From Paulownia fortunei (lineage: Eukaryota > Streptophyta > Magnoliopsida > Lamiales > Paulowniaceae): 64,000 nt of DNA. Position numbers and translations under genes: made by a program. The notes beneath the pieces are model-generated. The model was not told where the DNA came from. It saw only the letters and a list, made by a program, of their open reading frames with translations, and did not search any database. The stretch lies in assembly GCA_019321725.1 (NCBI GenBank), contig CM033116.1, positions 3,158,642 to 3,222,641 on the forward strand, written 5' to 3'. This document shows positions 53,401 through 64,000 of the stretch, in pieces; positions within the stretch are counted from its first letter, which is position 1; each line of letters begins with the position of its first letter.

Positions 53401-54114
53401 TGATATTAAAAACATACATAGATTTTAAAATCTTTTGACGGGTTAGATATATTAAGATAAAGTTCATTAGAGAACGAAAGAATAATGCTCAATCATTAAT
53501 AAACTCTTAAAAATCCTGTTACTAATTGAGGCCCGTGATAGACATTAGTGGAGTTAATTCTATTGGTATCTTGTAATATCTGGAACTCTATTGTTAAGAC
53601 CTTGGACTCTTCTGATGAAGTGAAAAAATGTTGAAAAGATTATAGTTCACCAGAAGTTGCAAAGAGAAAATACCGGACTTGAAAACCAAATTACTCAAGT
53701 GGCAACGACAATTTCTAGAATAAAGTCTAAAATCTTCCAAACCAATATTGCCTGAAACACACTCTTATACAGCACCAAAACCGAACAGAATTCACTCCAA
53801 AAAGAACCTATTGATCTTCAAATTGAGGCAGTCTTTGTGCTGCATATCTCTTTCTCTGCCCTCTTAAGTTATTTATCTATTGAAATCTTGTAACCACGGC
53901 TGTATCATATCAATCTTTTTTCTGTTGCCTAACAATTTGGTTTATTTATGCCTTTGTATCAATTGATTGTTTTGACGTGCGATTCTTTGACTGGGTTAAT
54001 TTTGTCTCCTACTATCATCAGAATTCTCTATTATGATGTTCTAAGCAATTTTATTTCTATAATAGGTTTTTTGGGGATGTGCCTCCCTCCCAAAAGCAGA
54101 AAACCAGCAATTGA
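50446..54114 (+). CDS. Small conserved-looking plant protein of unknown function (~131 aa)
   Basis: I do not recognise this family. Exons inferred from splice signals: 50446-50523, 50641-50743, 52503-52668, 54066-54114; the last is the least certain. The first three join in frame to give DDVRWLCSLTESELDLLMGL, then KKIGHEALAKKFDLRMLRAL, SFIFMEHLKGQLKD, and DLYPYICSDKRKRID. The fourth adds MFFGDVPPSQKQKTSN and a stop. The middle (about residues 15-90) is predicted to be helical, with no signal peptide or membrane segment, and Lys/Arg at the C-terminal end may act as a nuclear signal. Donors are GTAAGT at all three introns. Introns 2 (1.76 kb) and 3 (1.4 kb) contain short frames (for example 51466-51681) with no recognisable content. 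If intron 3 is retained the protein ends with KRKRIDM at a TAA (52670-52672). Its promoter and first exon were copied to 27.0-27.5 kb. Confidence 0.65.
52954..53057 (+). repeat. Short direct repeat in intron 3 of the 50.4 kb gene
   Basis: A stretch of about 40 bases starting caatatcctttgttgtactc at 52954 recurs at 53018 as caatattctttgtcttactc, each ending in ccttttggtaatat. The offset is 64 bases. Confidence 0.6.
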
Positions 54115-57100
54115 GGATTCAATTAGACTTGTATCAATTTCGTCTCACTCAACCAACCCTTATCAGCATCATACTTCCCCATTGCGGTTTCTTTCTCTAA
54201 TTTGTACATTTCGCCACCGTCATGTGATTGTACCTTTTTTTTTCTCTTTGAGAGGCCTCCATCTCAATGAGTTGATAACAATTTTTGTCTGCTTGTTATG
54301 CCGTCAACAGAAAACTTTGTAGAGCATTATCTTGTGCCAAAAAGGACCAAAATCTTTCTGTGATCTTTCTCCACCTCTGTATTTTATCTTGTTTACTTTA
54401 CCCTGTTGCTTTGTTAAATTGTATACTCAAATTTCACTAATCAGTATGGAATTCGGTACTGAGAAATTTATGTGGCATATGGTCGAGTTCGACAGTCAAA
54501 TAGAAATATGAGATAGGCAGATACAGCTAAAATAGTCCGTACTCGTGTGATTTTGAAGTTGGAATGCAGAACTTTTATTTAGTTAACTATCATGCAGAAT
54601 GATGCTGAATTGGAAGTTCTTTTTTGTTTTCATTTGGAGTATTAATTCCATACCTAGCCATTGTAGAATGACCATCAGCTATCCATTGAATAATAATTAG
54701 ATTTTTCTTTGGCCTAGTGGCATCTGGTGATTCACAAACAGCCAAAAATATATGGAGGGAGAGATGTTCAGGTACCATACAAAATATCATGGTTGCTGAT
54801 CACATTAAAAATAGTTGTCTGCCTATATTGAGTGTTTCACATTAAACTAGGAGGATGAATATCACGACAACATAATATGATTCCACTGTTAGAATAAATG
54901 TTATGTCAGCATAATATGGGTTCTATTGCTGACATTGGGTTCCACTATTAGAATAAATGTCACGTCAGCATAATATGATTCCGCTATTAGAATGAATTTT
55001 ATGTCAGCATGATATGAGTTCCACATATAACAGGTTCCATTGTTAGAATGAATATCGGATCAACATAATATGAATTTTACTACTCACGTCGAAGCATAAT
55101 ATGGATTTTACTGCTCACGTGGATAAGAATTTACCTGACTCACCGAGGGTTGATCTCATAAGATCTATTTTGACAGACTAACTACTTCCACCACCTTTAA
55201 AGCTGGATAGACAATATAACTTGGATCCTTGAACTTGCCCATAATAGTTACCAGGGATCTGTCCCCATCTTCACCTGATGTATTTGCATGTGTGTGACCC
55301 CTAATCCATATTAAGAATATAACCCTATCCAATTTGGTTGGTGTGTGACCCAATGAGCCCTGGTTCCTCCTCCTTGTGCATGCATATGCTCCAAGAAACA
55401 GGCAAAGAAAATTGGTCAAAAGGAAGTCAATGAGAAAGATTGAGTTGAAAAGAGGAACAAAAGTGGCCTTAAAGGTTCATAAACTCTTATCATTTTACAG
55501 AATTTGGAGAACCCACATTGTTCATCCTCTTTAAGGCAGCCTCTGGCCCATTATAAGCTGTCTGCTCACGGATGCAATGCATCTGCCTGCTTGATTCTCC
55601 TCTCTATGGCACAGATTTCATTATTTTATTATTTAAATATTACATTAAAAAAACCCTTTTCAATCATTCATATCATGAATTGGCAACATCCATGAGATTT
55701 AGTGTGTGAATTATTTGTAGGTACCACTTGCTTCTGTCGACATGGATTTGCATAGTGCTATATGTTGGAAAGATCTGTTGTTCCTCGAATGCCCTTTTTT
55801 TGTTTTCTGTTTTCTATTTTTTTTAAATAAAAAAAAAAAGAGAAAAAATGAAGCAACATGATAAATATAGTCATTATGAGTGAATGTGTAAATGCCTTAG
55901 AACAATCACCTAATAGTTGGGGAAATGATACACTAATTATAATGGCATGTGTAAGGTAGAGGAAATAAATAGTATGAAGACTTTGAGCATGAGGGAATGT
56001 CCCAAAACTAAATTAGTAGCAATAAAATTTATTTTTAATTTATTTTTTATTATTATCATAACAAAGTAATCTGTACTTATCTCTTATTCAAGTCTAATTT
56101 GACCGAACATATAACAATCATGTACATATACAGTGGGTTTAACCACATACTATTCTTAACATAATTAGTGTACGCTTCAAGAAGAGTGGCTGATTACAAA
56201 ACATGCAATTGCAATTGTCATGTTAAGAATTTTCCTTAATATTAGGGCCAATAACCCAATAACATCTATATTATAAAATTAAGTAAATCGAGATAGTTTT
56301 TATTTTTGCTAATTTAAAACGAAACTATGAGTTCCATAAAATATTCAATAATTTGGTGTTTCCCAAGCCCACTCAAGCTATGATTGCCTAAGGAAATTTT
56401 TCATAAAAAAAATAATCTCAAGAGAATTTTTTTCCAAAACATGTGTTTGTTTGTGAGTTTTTCATTAAAAAAAAAAAACAAAATAACATGTCATAACAAC
56501 GGTTGTCATTATATTTTTATTTTTCATCTATATATTATTTTTATAAAATATATATACATCCCGATACATTTCAAAAAAATATATGTCATATCAATTTTAA
56601 CCATTGCAAACTCTCCAAATTTTTTTATTTTTTTTAACAAAATTATTTTTTATCACCGTTCTCTCTTAAAGACATCTCATAAATGAAAGGATAAGCAATC
56701 ACATTATCAAGAACTGTACCCTTCAAATCAACTATTTTTATTTTTATTTTTATTTTTAACTTCGGGCACCAAGGTAAATGTTAGTTCAATTAACATTTCA
56801 ATTCTATAGCCATGCATTAGGGAGATTTGATTTCTTCCATTAGTTGTTGCTAATGACATAGTTGTTGATGGCCCTACTCCTTTCAAGATATTAATGGAAT
56901 TCTCTATTTAGTGATTGCTACTGATAATAATAGGACAGGACAAGCAACAAAGCCAAGACATATCCACTCAAGAAAAAGACCAAAAAAATGAAAAGAAAAA
57001 CAGAACAAGTTCTTCAACTAGCAACAAAGAGATGATAATAATTGAGAAACATGCTATGAATTATGAAAAATTCAATCAGACAATGCAAGAGAAGAGAGGA

Positions 57101-57485
57101 GTCTATTTATAGCCTTTCTTGACATCATCAAAGAGATTTGAAAGACAATTACATAGTTGGCTGCTGTCTGTCATGTAAGCAACATTTATCTGAAGACACT
57201 TAATCTGGTCTGATAACGCGTATCAGATAGTAATTAAACTCGAGATTAACGTAGATATTATTGTAATATCCGCAAACAACATCTCTGGAGTCTTGAATTC
57301 AGTTTTAAATCACAAGATTATACACTTAATTATTATTAAGAATTGATTAAATCCCACATGTGTGTGAATGAATACAATTGAGTATATTTCTTTTTGACTT
57401 CTGCCTTTCTTTTGCCATGCCTGACCTTGAGTGGTACAATTTTGAATTGAATTAAAAAAAAAGAGAGAGAGGAAAAGTTTGGGAA
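54115..57485. other. Spacer between the 50.4 kb gene and the bHLH gene
   Basis: It contains a degenerate minisatellite at 54859-55116, a moderately GC-containing stretch 55140-55740 without a recognised gene, and AT-rich DNA with long A/T tracts (55800-55850, 56400-56760). Open frames at 53948-54322, 55165-55419 and 56384-56686 show no recognisable protein content. Confidence 0.5.
54859..55116. repeat. Degenerate minisatellite with alternating short and long units
   Basis: Six units built on gtcagcataatatgattcca and ttagaat(a/g)a: 54859-54897 (39), 54898-54956 (59), 54957-54995 (39), 54996-55051 (56), 55052-55085 and 55086-55116. The long units carry about 17-20 extra bases in the middle (gggttctattgctgacatt or a variant), so short and long alternate as a dimeric higher-order repeat. 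The right end decays into ctcacgtgg. Confidence 0.7.
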
Positions 57486-57489
57486 ATCT

Positions 57490-58903
57490 TCATCTGTTGT
57501 GTGGCAATTGAGGATAATAGCCAAAATTGACGTCTAATGGAGCAAACTGAGCAGAAGTCAGTCCAGGGCTGGCTCCATTTTGGATCTTTAATGCTTCAAA
57601 TGCCTTTGCTCTCTGCAATATAAAACGTCGAACCAAGAATTATTCATTTCTGTTATTAATTTATATATCTTGGTATGAAGAATCAAACATCTTTGTGAAG
57701 TACAAGGAAATTGAGAAATTAGTCCATTAATTGTCTTTGTTACATGAGTTTGTGCTTATTTGAGGTTGCAGAACTGACCTGCATTGTCTCCAGGGCATCT
57801 GTCTCTGAGTTGAAGTCGTAAAACGTGCTTGCTGCCGTAAGCTTCATAGAAAGAAACTGAATTGAAAAACACAACAGAATTATATCAAGCTTTGATCATT
57901 TAAAAACAGGATTGTTTTTGGTTCATTATGGGTTCTGGTTCCATTGAATTACTCACCTCTACTTGATTTTGCAAGGACTGAACATAATTGATGATCTCAT
58001 CCAACATTACTGCCATTCCCATGGTCTGTTCATTTGGTTAAGCATGTCGGTATGATCAAACCAGAATCTGAAAAACACTTGAGAAAAAATACTTTGGAAA
58101 ATGAAAGATTATTAGTCACCTTGTAGCATCCTGGAACAATGTCTTGCAAGCATCTTAACCTCTCATTTATTTTTTCTCTTCTGACCTGATACAGGCAACA
58201 GATGATTTTATATTCATAGGAAAGTGAAGAAAGAATCATCAAAACAGATCAATTTTAATGGTGAATTTATCTGAAACAGTCCTAAATTTGAACTTACCCT
58301 TTCTGCTAAACTATGACTGTCAGTGGCTTGGCCTCTCTTGGCTCTAACATGAACAACTTCCCTTGGCTTTTCTTCTTTCTTTTCATTTCCTTTCACTTTC
58401 TTTCCTCTTCCCGCACCCTGTTAACATAACACAACAAACCGTTGAGAAAATTATCTGCAAAATACCATAGAAAAAACATTTATAAAAGCCCAAGAATTCA
58501 ATCAGAAGCTTACATTTTTCCTTCTAATCCCATTATCAGAACCTTGAGGAGATGAATTTGCAGGACTGTTTCCAGGGGTGCTGATTTCCATTGCTTTCCT
58601 CTTCCTGTCTACATGATCATTATCATTCGAGATAATGTGCTCAGTGAGTGGCGGCACGAGAGTGTTATCCTCATGGATAAATAATCCAGGGAAACTTTCT
58701 GAGTTTCCAGGGGATTCAGTTAAATGAGGAAAAAGATTGTCCAGGGGAAGTCCCATGAAGCCATGGATGTTTAAGCCAGAGGGCTGCTGATGACTCGGAT
58801 TTATCCCTGAAAAATGGTTTATGAAATCAATATGCGGATCACTGTCTGCTAAAGAGAAAGACTGTTTCAAGTTTTCCAGGCCTGGAAAGAAGTGATCAGC
58901 CAT
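57490..58903 (-). CDS. BEE: bHLH transcription factor, BEE1/BEE3-like
   Basis: Six exons on the minus strand: 58903-58514, 58417-58298, 58185-58120, 58025-57957, 57856-57779, 57612-57490, giving 281 aa. Residues 1-130 are an unstructured, Pro/Ser-rich region. The basic region RAKRGQATDSHSLAERVRRE has His165, Glu169 and Arg173, the H-E-R trio that contacts the CACGTG G-box. The helix-loop-helix follows (INERLRCLQDIVPGCYK, TMGMAVMLDEIINYVQSLQ) and then FLSMKLTAASTFYDFNSE. The variant loop CYKTMGMA, in place of the commoner C(N/D)K(V/I)TGKA, and the DFNSE tail identify the BR ENHANCED EXPRESSION clade, nuclear activators of brassinosteroid-dependent growth that dimerise through the HLH. I cannot separate BEE1 from BEE3. 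The introns are short and phase 0, with GT..AG borders. Confidence 0.9.
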
Positions 58904-59005
58904 ATTAATTTAGAGAAAGATTGTTTTAAGTTTTGGCTGCTTAGACTTAGGCTGAGCTAATATGCTTGTTTTTCATAATAATGGGTTGTGACTTCCTGAT
59001 TGCGC

Positions 59006-59013
59006 TATATATA
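59006..59013 (-). promoter_or_regulatory. Probable TATA box of the BEE-like gene
   Basis: TATATATA on the minus strand lies about 105 bases before the ATG and implies a leader of about 70 bases. Confidence 0.5.
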
Positions 59014-59111
59014 CATGAGGCAAGATCACAAGTTTTGAGCATTATTTTTTCAGCTTCACCTTTTCATTTTTGTTAAATAATGAAAACAAAAAAGTGTTGC
59101 ATTTTGGAATG

Positions 59112-59119
59112 CCACGTGG
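59112..59119. promoter_or_regulatory. Perfect palindromic G-box upstream of the BEE-like gene
   Basis: CCACGTGG, about 210 bases before the ATG. G-boxes are bound by bHLH and bZIP factors, including the clade this gene belongs to, so feedback or PIF-type control is possible. The motif is read directly; its role is inferred. Confidence 0.45.
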
Positions 59120-60480
59120 TAACTTGGGCTTCGATGGATGTGTTTCATGGTGGGCCCATGTTCAGTAGATATATCCAAAATATGGGGTCCATACTCAGTA
59201 GACATGGGCTTTCAAACCCAAGAAAATATGAAGTGGGAAAAGAAGAAGTTCAGTTAAGCTGTAAATATTTTGACCCTTTTATGTAATAAATGCATATGGA
59301 AAGATATAAGCAAGCCTAGGAGCTTCAGCTGCATGAAAACACAACCTTATAATTCCATGAAAAATCTTAGGTCAAACTTAATTTATTTGAATTCAATTCA
59401 ATCACCGTAAATTTATACTTGTGTGATTCACACTTTAAGAAAAAACTAAAAAGTTTTGCTCTTTTTGTGGCCAATTTTTGAGGCATTTCCTCCATCCAAA
59501 TCTACTTCTTCCCATGATTTTCTCTCAAATTTTATTTTGAAAAAATGTCCACCTTAAATTCTCCACAAGATAATACATGTTACATATATATACATAGCTG
59601 CGTCAATTGGAGCGGAGCAAACAGGACTAGACTCCCTCTCAAATCCATAAAAATTTTAAATTAATATAAATTAAAATTTAATTTTTTTAAAAAATTAAAA
59701 ATATCTCTTTTATCTATTATTTTTTTAAAAAAAATAAATTTTGTCCCTAATTTTCGTTTTCGCAATGAGATGGTTTGTCTCATGTGTATAAAGATGGTTT
59801 GTCTATGTGTGATTTTTCAGGTTGGGAATGTTTGGATAACACTGTTACAAGTAACACTTTCAAAATTATTAAACAAAGGTGTACACACAGTTCAAAAGAA
59901 AAATGAGGAAATTCCTATACATTTTTGTGCTAATTTAGTATTTTTCTTGTGCCAATATGTGTGCGTTACAGCTTGGAAATGTTCACTTTCCTTGCATAAA
60001 ATTACTATTTTACAATGCACTATTCGATAATACACATCTCCCAAGAATGGAGCCAGCAATTTTTATTTTATAGACGGGATTATGTTATTTACTTGAATAA
60101 AAATAGTATTATTTATGAGAGACAATTTTGTTGTTTTTAAAAGAACAAAATTACCAAATTTAAATATAAGCTTACATAAACTTGACGTGGGCGCCCCTCC
60201 CAGCCTCCCCTAAATTAGTTTAAGTAAACAATAAGCCACTTCAAATTCTCTTCTTCCACAGAAGGGAGACATCACAGTACTAGGAACCAAGTGGTGTAAT
60301 TATTGGAGAAACTGAAGAACCAGATTCTTTTAACGATTAATAAACATGGGAAAAGGTTTTGTCCTATAAATTACATTTCAATACCCAGAAACATCAAGGA
60401 GAAATGGGAAAAACTGCACAAGCTGCTCAAAATCACTAGTACGATAGACGTTTAGCAATACTAGGCTGATAGTTCTGGTT
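59120..60480. other. Spacer between the BEE-like gene and CHLD
   Basis: No gene. The stretch from about 59590 to 60215 looks transposon-derived, with C-rich patches (gactccctctcaaat; ggcgcccctcccagcctccc) around AT-rich DNA, but no termini were identified. The frame at 59770-60030 has no recognisable content. Confidence 0.4.
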
Positions 60481-60487
60481 GGTCTGA

Positions 60488-63400
60488 TTACGAGTTTTTC
60501 AAATCCGACAACGCTTCCCTAGTTGTTGCTGAGATAACAGCATCTGAAGCGTTAGGCAGATAGTAGTATTTTCCTGGAAACAGATAGGAATGGGTCATGG
60601 AAAAATTCATTTCAGAAATTTGAATGTTAGTACATGTTCAAACTACAAACTTACACACCTTGAGCAACTCGTGCTATCTCTTTCGCGAAACCAGTTGAAA
60701 CGAACTTATTTTCTGTATCAATCACAAGGAGCGACATCCCTGCTTTATATATTTTCCCAGCAACCTCAAGAATCTCATCCTGAAAGAAACGTAACGGCAA
60801 GTTAAATCTAAGTGGGTGTTATTTTTGGATCCAACTAGCAGGACCTTAGAAATAATTCTGATCAACTAGGCTAGAACCATCCAGACAAGTGAAAACAATT
60901 AAAGCCAGATTTGCTCATCGATATATTTTAAGGCATAGCCATTTAATTATACTCTTTCATGAGTTAAACCTTCAACTCTTGAGCAGAGGGTCTAGGCAGA
61001 TCAGAAGCATTGGCTTCAGGATCAGTGGATCTTTTTAGTGATATGTTGGCCCTGCCATCAGTTATCGCAACAATCATTATGCGCCCAACATCACCACTCT
61101 TCTCTGCATTCATTCCAACTCTGACAGCCTGAGGCGAAAAGTTTAAAAAAAATCATATATGTTGCCAGCGACAGTAATTTATGAGCTGATGAGGGGCCAA
61201 CAGTGGCTTTAGTTCTGACTGAAAGAATCCATAGTAAGGAAGGAGTCAAGATATCTCGAAAGAGATATAAATGCTAATTCTATAATCTTTTTAGAGAGAA
61301 ACTCAATTGTGATACATGTACTTCGTCTCAACCAAATGCAAAAAAAACTTTATTCATGTTGTAGTATCCATGAAAAGTGACAGAAAAAGGTCTAACTAAA
61401 GGCCGGAAACAATTTGAAACAATAGCTTAAGACCATTATATTGCACTAGGATGTCAAAAAATCGATAGATTGGATACCGTGGTAAGACCATGGGCAAGAG
61501 GAGAACCCCCGCCACATGGAAGTCTCTCAAGACGCTTCCTTGCCATGGAAATTGACCTGGAAGGAGGCAGGAGAACTTCTGCAGCATCTCCACGGAAGGG
61601 AATGATGCAGACCTATTCAAAACCACAAATGAAAACAAGAGAGAATTTCATTTTCTTTTTGTTCACACTACGTTTAAAACTAAATGAGAACAACTAGATA
61701 GATAAACCTTATGCTAGCCAATTTGGAAGAAAGACTTCATGTAAAATGAACCTGATCTCTGCTCGTATAACTCTCCGCAAGTAATTTGAGTGCTGCCCCC
61801 TTCGCATTTTGCATTCTGTTCAATGCCATACTTCCACTTGCATCAACAACAAATATAACCTGTCATTTATCACTTGCATCATCAACTTTTAACTTCTCAT
61901 CATTATACTCCATTGCCACCAAATAAATCAGCCTCGAGTACCATCCAAAACAAATTACAAGCTTATAAGATTTGCCTTCATGTCAGGATCCATATACTTC
62001 ATGATTTCACAGTATCTATATAAGACTGATTTCTCTATCATGCTAGGAAAGTATACTATAGTCACACAATTTGTGTAGCCGCATTATAGCTTGCTAATCA
62101 TTCATGAATCCATGTTATACTTTCTTTATGATAACTAAATTGCATATTTTTATTTTCGAATCTTTAAAGATGTCTTTAGCTTTTACTATATAAAATAGAT
62201 AAACATCTTGGAGAAGTCAGATTGAAGATAACAAGGTGGAGGTTTCCACACTGTTAGGAAGAAGAGTGTACAAAGATGAAAATTAAATAATGCGAATTAA
62301 TTTGAATACAAACCCTACCAGGGCTCCTGCTTTTCGAGCCATTCTCTTCGCTCGCATGTCTGTCTTTTCTACGAAAACTTTCCTACTTTTTTGAATATCC
62401 TTTTCTCGGCGCAACTTCTGATATGGTGCAGCTGCTCTAAGAGTTGCATCGACAGCCAACCTCTTCACAGGACCCTGATCATGTAGAAGAACATTGTAAG
62501 AGAAGTTGAAATATTACAGTGATCCCACAAAGAAACTTAGGGCAATTCTAGTAGTCAGGCAAACAATATTCGTAGTAGCTCCACCATTCCTCGGTCTCAG
62601 AATGAGTAACACAGCATCAATAGGTTGAGAGAAGAGAAAAATAAAAGGGATCTAACCTTTGGAAGCATTGGCTTGATATATCGCCCTCTATCCTCAGAAA
62701 ATATTACATTCTTAGCTCTTCCAGCTTTTCCTCGTCTTCGTTGTGCCTGTTGTGCAAAGAAGAGGAGTTTCTCATCCACAAGCCCCCCTTCAGCATCAAA
62801 GATGAACTCTTCAGGTATTTGGTCCTGTTGTTCATTCTCTTCATCATTCTCATCCTGTTATCACAAGAGAACGTTCTGTTCTTAAGCAAGCACATTTTTT
62901 GTCGGCAATGTCATCAATTGTTGAAAACTAGTGCATATGTGAAAAAACCTCTTGATCTTCCTCATCATTCTGCTCTTCTGCAGAATCCTGATTTTGCGGA
63001 GGGGGAGGCGGAGGAGGTGGCTGGTTTTGCTGTTCCGGTGGGCTTTCATTAATGATTGACCGTGGAAGGATGACCAATTCCACCTGTATTAATAGTGAAT
63101 TGTCACCTCTCCTGAACGGTGCTTTCGATGTTTGAAAAATGACAACATTAACAAGTCGATGCGTGTATTTCTGTCTCAGATAAAATCTTCGATATGGCCA
63201 ATCATAGTTTTGCTAAGGCTAGAACTTTGAATATCGTCACATGCATAAGAATGCTATATTTCAGCACCAAGGACACTGATTGAACTTAATAATGAGTTTA
63301 AGGTGTTCGTCCCTCAGCTGCGGTTTACAGAAAATAAGATCATTATCTTACCACCAAAGAACAACAACATTTATTCGATAATTCATCATTTTTGGAGTTC

Positions 63401-63713
63401 TTTCATGACTTACTCTTTTTCATAACTAATGCATGGCCATAGTCAATTATAATGAACTGTCATAAAATAGTAAATCAATGGTCAATTTGCAGTTTTAGAC
63501 AAGATAAATAGCAGCTACCTTCAAGTCATCTACATCAACTTTGACACGCATCTTAAAAGTTCTATTAGCAACACAATGTAAAGCAAGGAGACAGAATACA
63601 AGACTGTGGTACTTAACAGCTTTCTTCAGGTCATCCACATTGACTTTGTCACGCCCTTCAAGAGCAGCTAAACATCTGGCCACTCTTGCAGCATATAATT
63701 CAGCTCTGTGCCC
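60488..63713 (-). CDS. CHLD: Magnesium-chelatase subunit ChlD, chloroplastic, C-terminal part
   Basis: Ten exons on the minus strand: 63713-63618, 63083-62949, 62854-62657, 62474-62319, 61859-61752, 61612-61478, 61128-60970, 60779-60659, 60573-60488, preceded by exons beyond the right edge (nine lie fully here; the tenth and earlier are outside). They join in frame. The first encodes [20 protein letters not shown], the end of the AAA+ module. Next come a proline run ([18 protein letters not shown]), an acidic linker, [20 protein letters not shown], and the VWA (integrin I) domain with the MIDAS sequence VVDASGSM (exon 61859-61752), [11 protein letters not shown] and [10 protein letters not shown]. 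The C-terminus is SDLKNS. ChlD works with ChlI and ChlH in the plastid stroma to insert Mg2+ into protoporphyrin IX using ATP, the first committed step of chlorophyll synthesis. The last visible exon border (63618) uses an unusual GTTAAG donor; a near-duplicate of the exon end lies in the following intron. Confidence 0.92.
63520..63656 (-). repeat. In-frame near-duplication of an exon end inside a CHLD intron
   Basis: 33 bases at 63624-63656, which encode [10 protein letters not shown] at the end of the exon, recur at 63520-63552 as a sequence encoding [10 protein letters not shown], with 26 of 33 bases matching. The intervening sequence has no stop codon in the exon frame. After the second copy comes AAG|GTAGCT, a possible alternative donor. 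Confidence 0.65.
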
Positions 63714-64000
63714 CTGCAATTTCAATATAGATGTTCAAAAGAATACCAGAATATGCTCATAACTACACCATGTTCTAGAGCTTTTCTTTTTACTAAATGC
63801 TTGTTGGTACCCTAACACTTATTACAAAGCCATAAAATCCATGTATATAAACTTCACCCTACTACATTATATATGACAGGGAGAGTACTTTTTCTATACA
63901 CTCAGTTATATCTATAAATCAACACAACTGCGCAGCGAAGTGTTCAAATTTGTTGCTGGTGCTGGCTTCCAAAGAGACATTAAGAAAAAGGCTAAAATGA
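63714..64000 (-). other. CHLD intron at the right edge
   Basis: No coding sequence matching the preceding ChlD exon was seen in these bases. They are read as intron, with the upstream exons outside the window. Confidence 0.6.

Overview
The window looks like nuclear DNA from a flowering plant, most likely a core eudicot. The genes have short exons and long AT-rich introns with GT..AG junctions. They include a chloroplast magnesium-chelatase subunit, a BEE-type bHLH factor, a plant-type matrix metalloproteinase and a tandem cluster of leucine-rich-repeat receptor-like proteins (RLPs). Spacers are very AT-rich and carry inverted-repeat elements and microsatellites. I cannot name the species. No rRNA, CRISPR or convincing tRNA was seen.

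Layout, left to right. 1-9.3 kb: gene-poor AT-rich DNA with a long foldback element (about 1.55-2.68 kb), two less AT-rich islands and AC/TA microsatellites. 9.7-15.4 kb (+): nine-exon hexokinase of the HKL1 (hexokinase-like) type. 18.3-19.3 kb (+): intronless matrix metalloproteinase. 20.9-40.3 kb (-): three tandem EIX2-like RLP copies, each broken by one or two single-base deletions; between them lie duplicated promoter-like blocks, inverted-repeat elements and a partial copy of a gene found intact at 50.4 kb. 42.9-44.5 kb (+): E2 ubiquitin-conjugating enzyme of the UBC19/20 (UBE2C) type. 45.0-49.3 kb (-): THUMP-domain protein (THUMPD1/Tan1 family), convergent with the E2. 50.4-54.1 kb (+): small plant protein of about 131 residues that I do not recognise. 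57.5-58.9 kb (-): BEE1/BEE3-like bHLH factor. 60.5-63.7 kb (-): C-terminal exons of magnesium-chelatase subunit ChlD, whose 5' part lies beyond the right edge.

The housekeeping genes were assembled by hand from splice signals. Each gives one continuous frame with phase-compatible exons: 515 aa HKL1, 317 aa MMP, 190 aa E2, 380 aa THUMP protein, 131 aa unknown protein and 281 aa bHLH; the ten ChlD exons also join in frame. The RLP copies do not, which makes the cluster the dynamic part of the window.

No single pathway links the genes. The most distinctive structure is the RLP cluster and its debris: broken mosaic receptor copies, orphan upstream modules in a roughly 2 kb tandem duplication, and the promoter plus first exon of the 50.4 kb gene transplanted to 27.0-27.5 kb. 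Other notable features are an in-frame near-duplication of an exon end inside a ChlD intron, tandem duplications with a decoy splice acceptor in HKL1 intron 4, and two degenerate minisatellites with alternating unit lengths.
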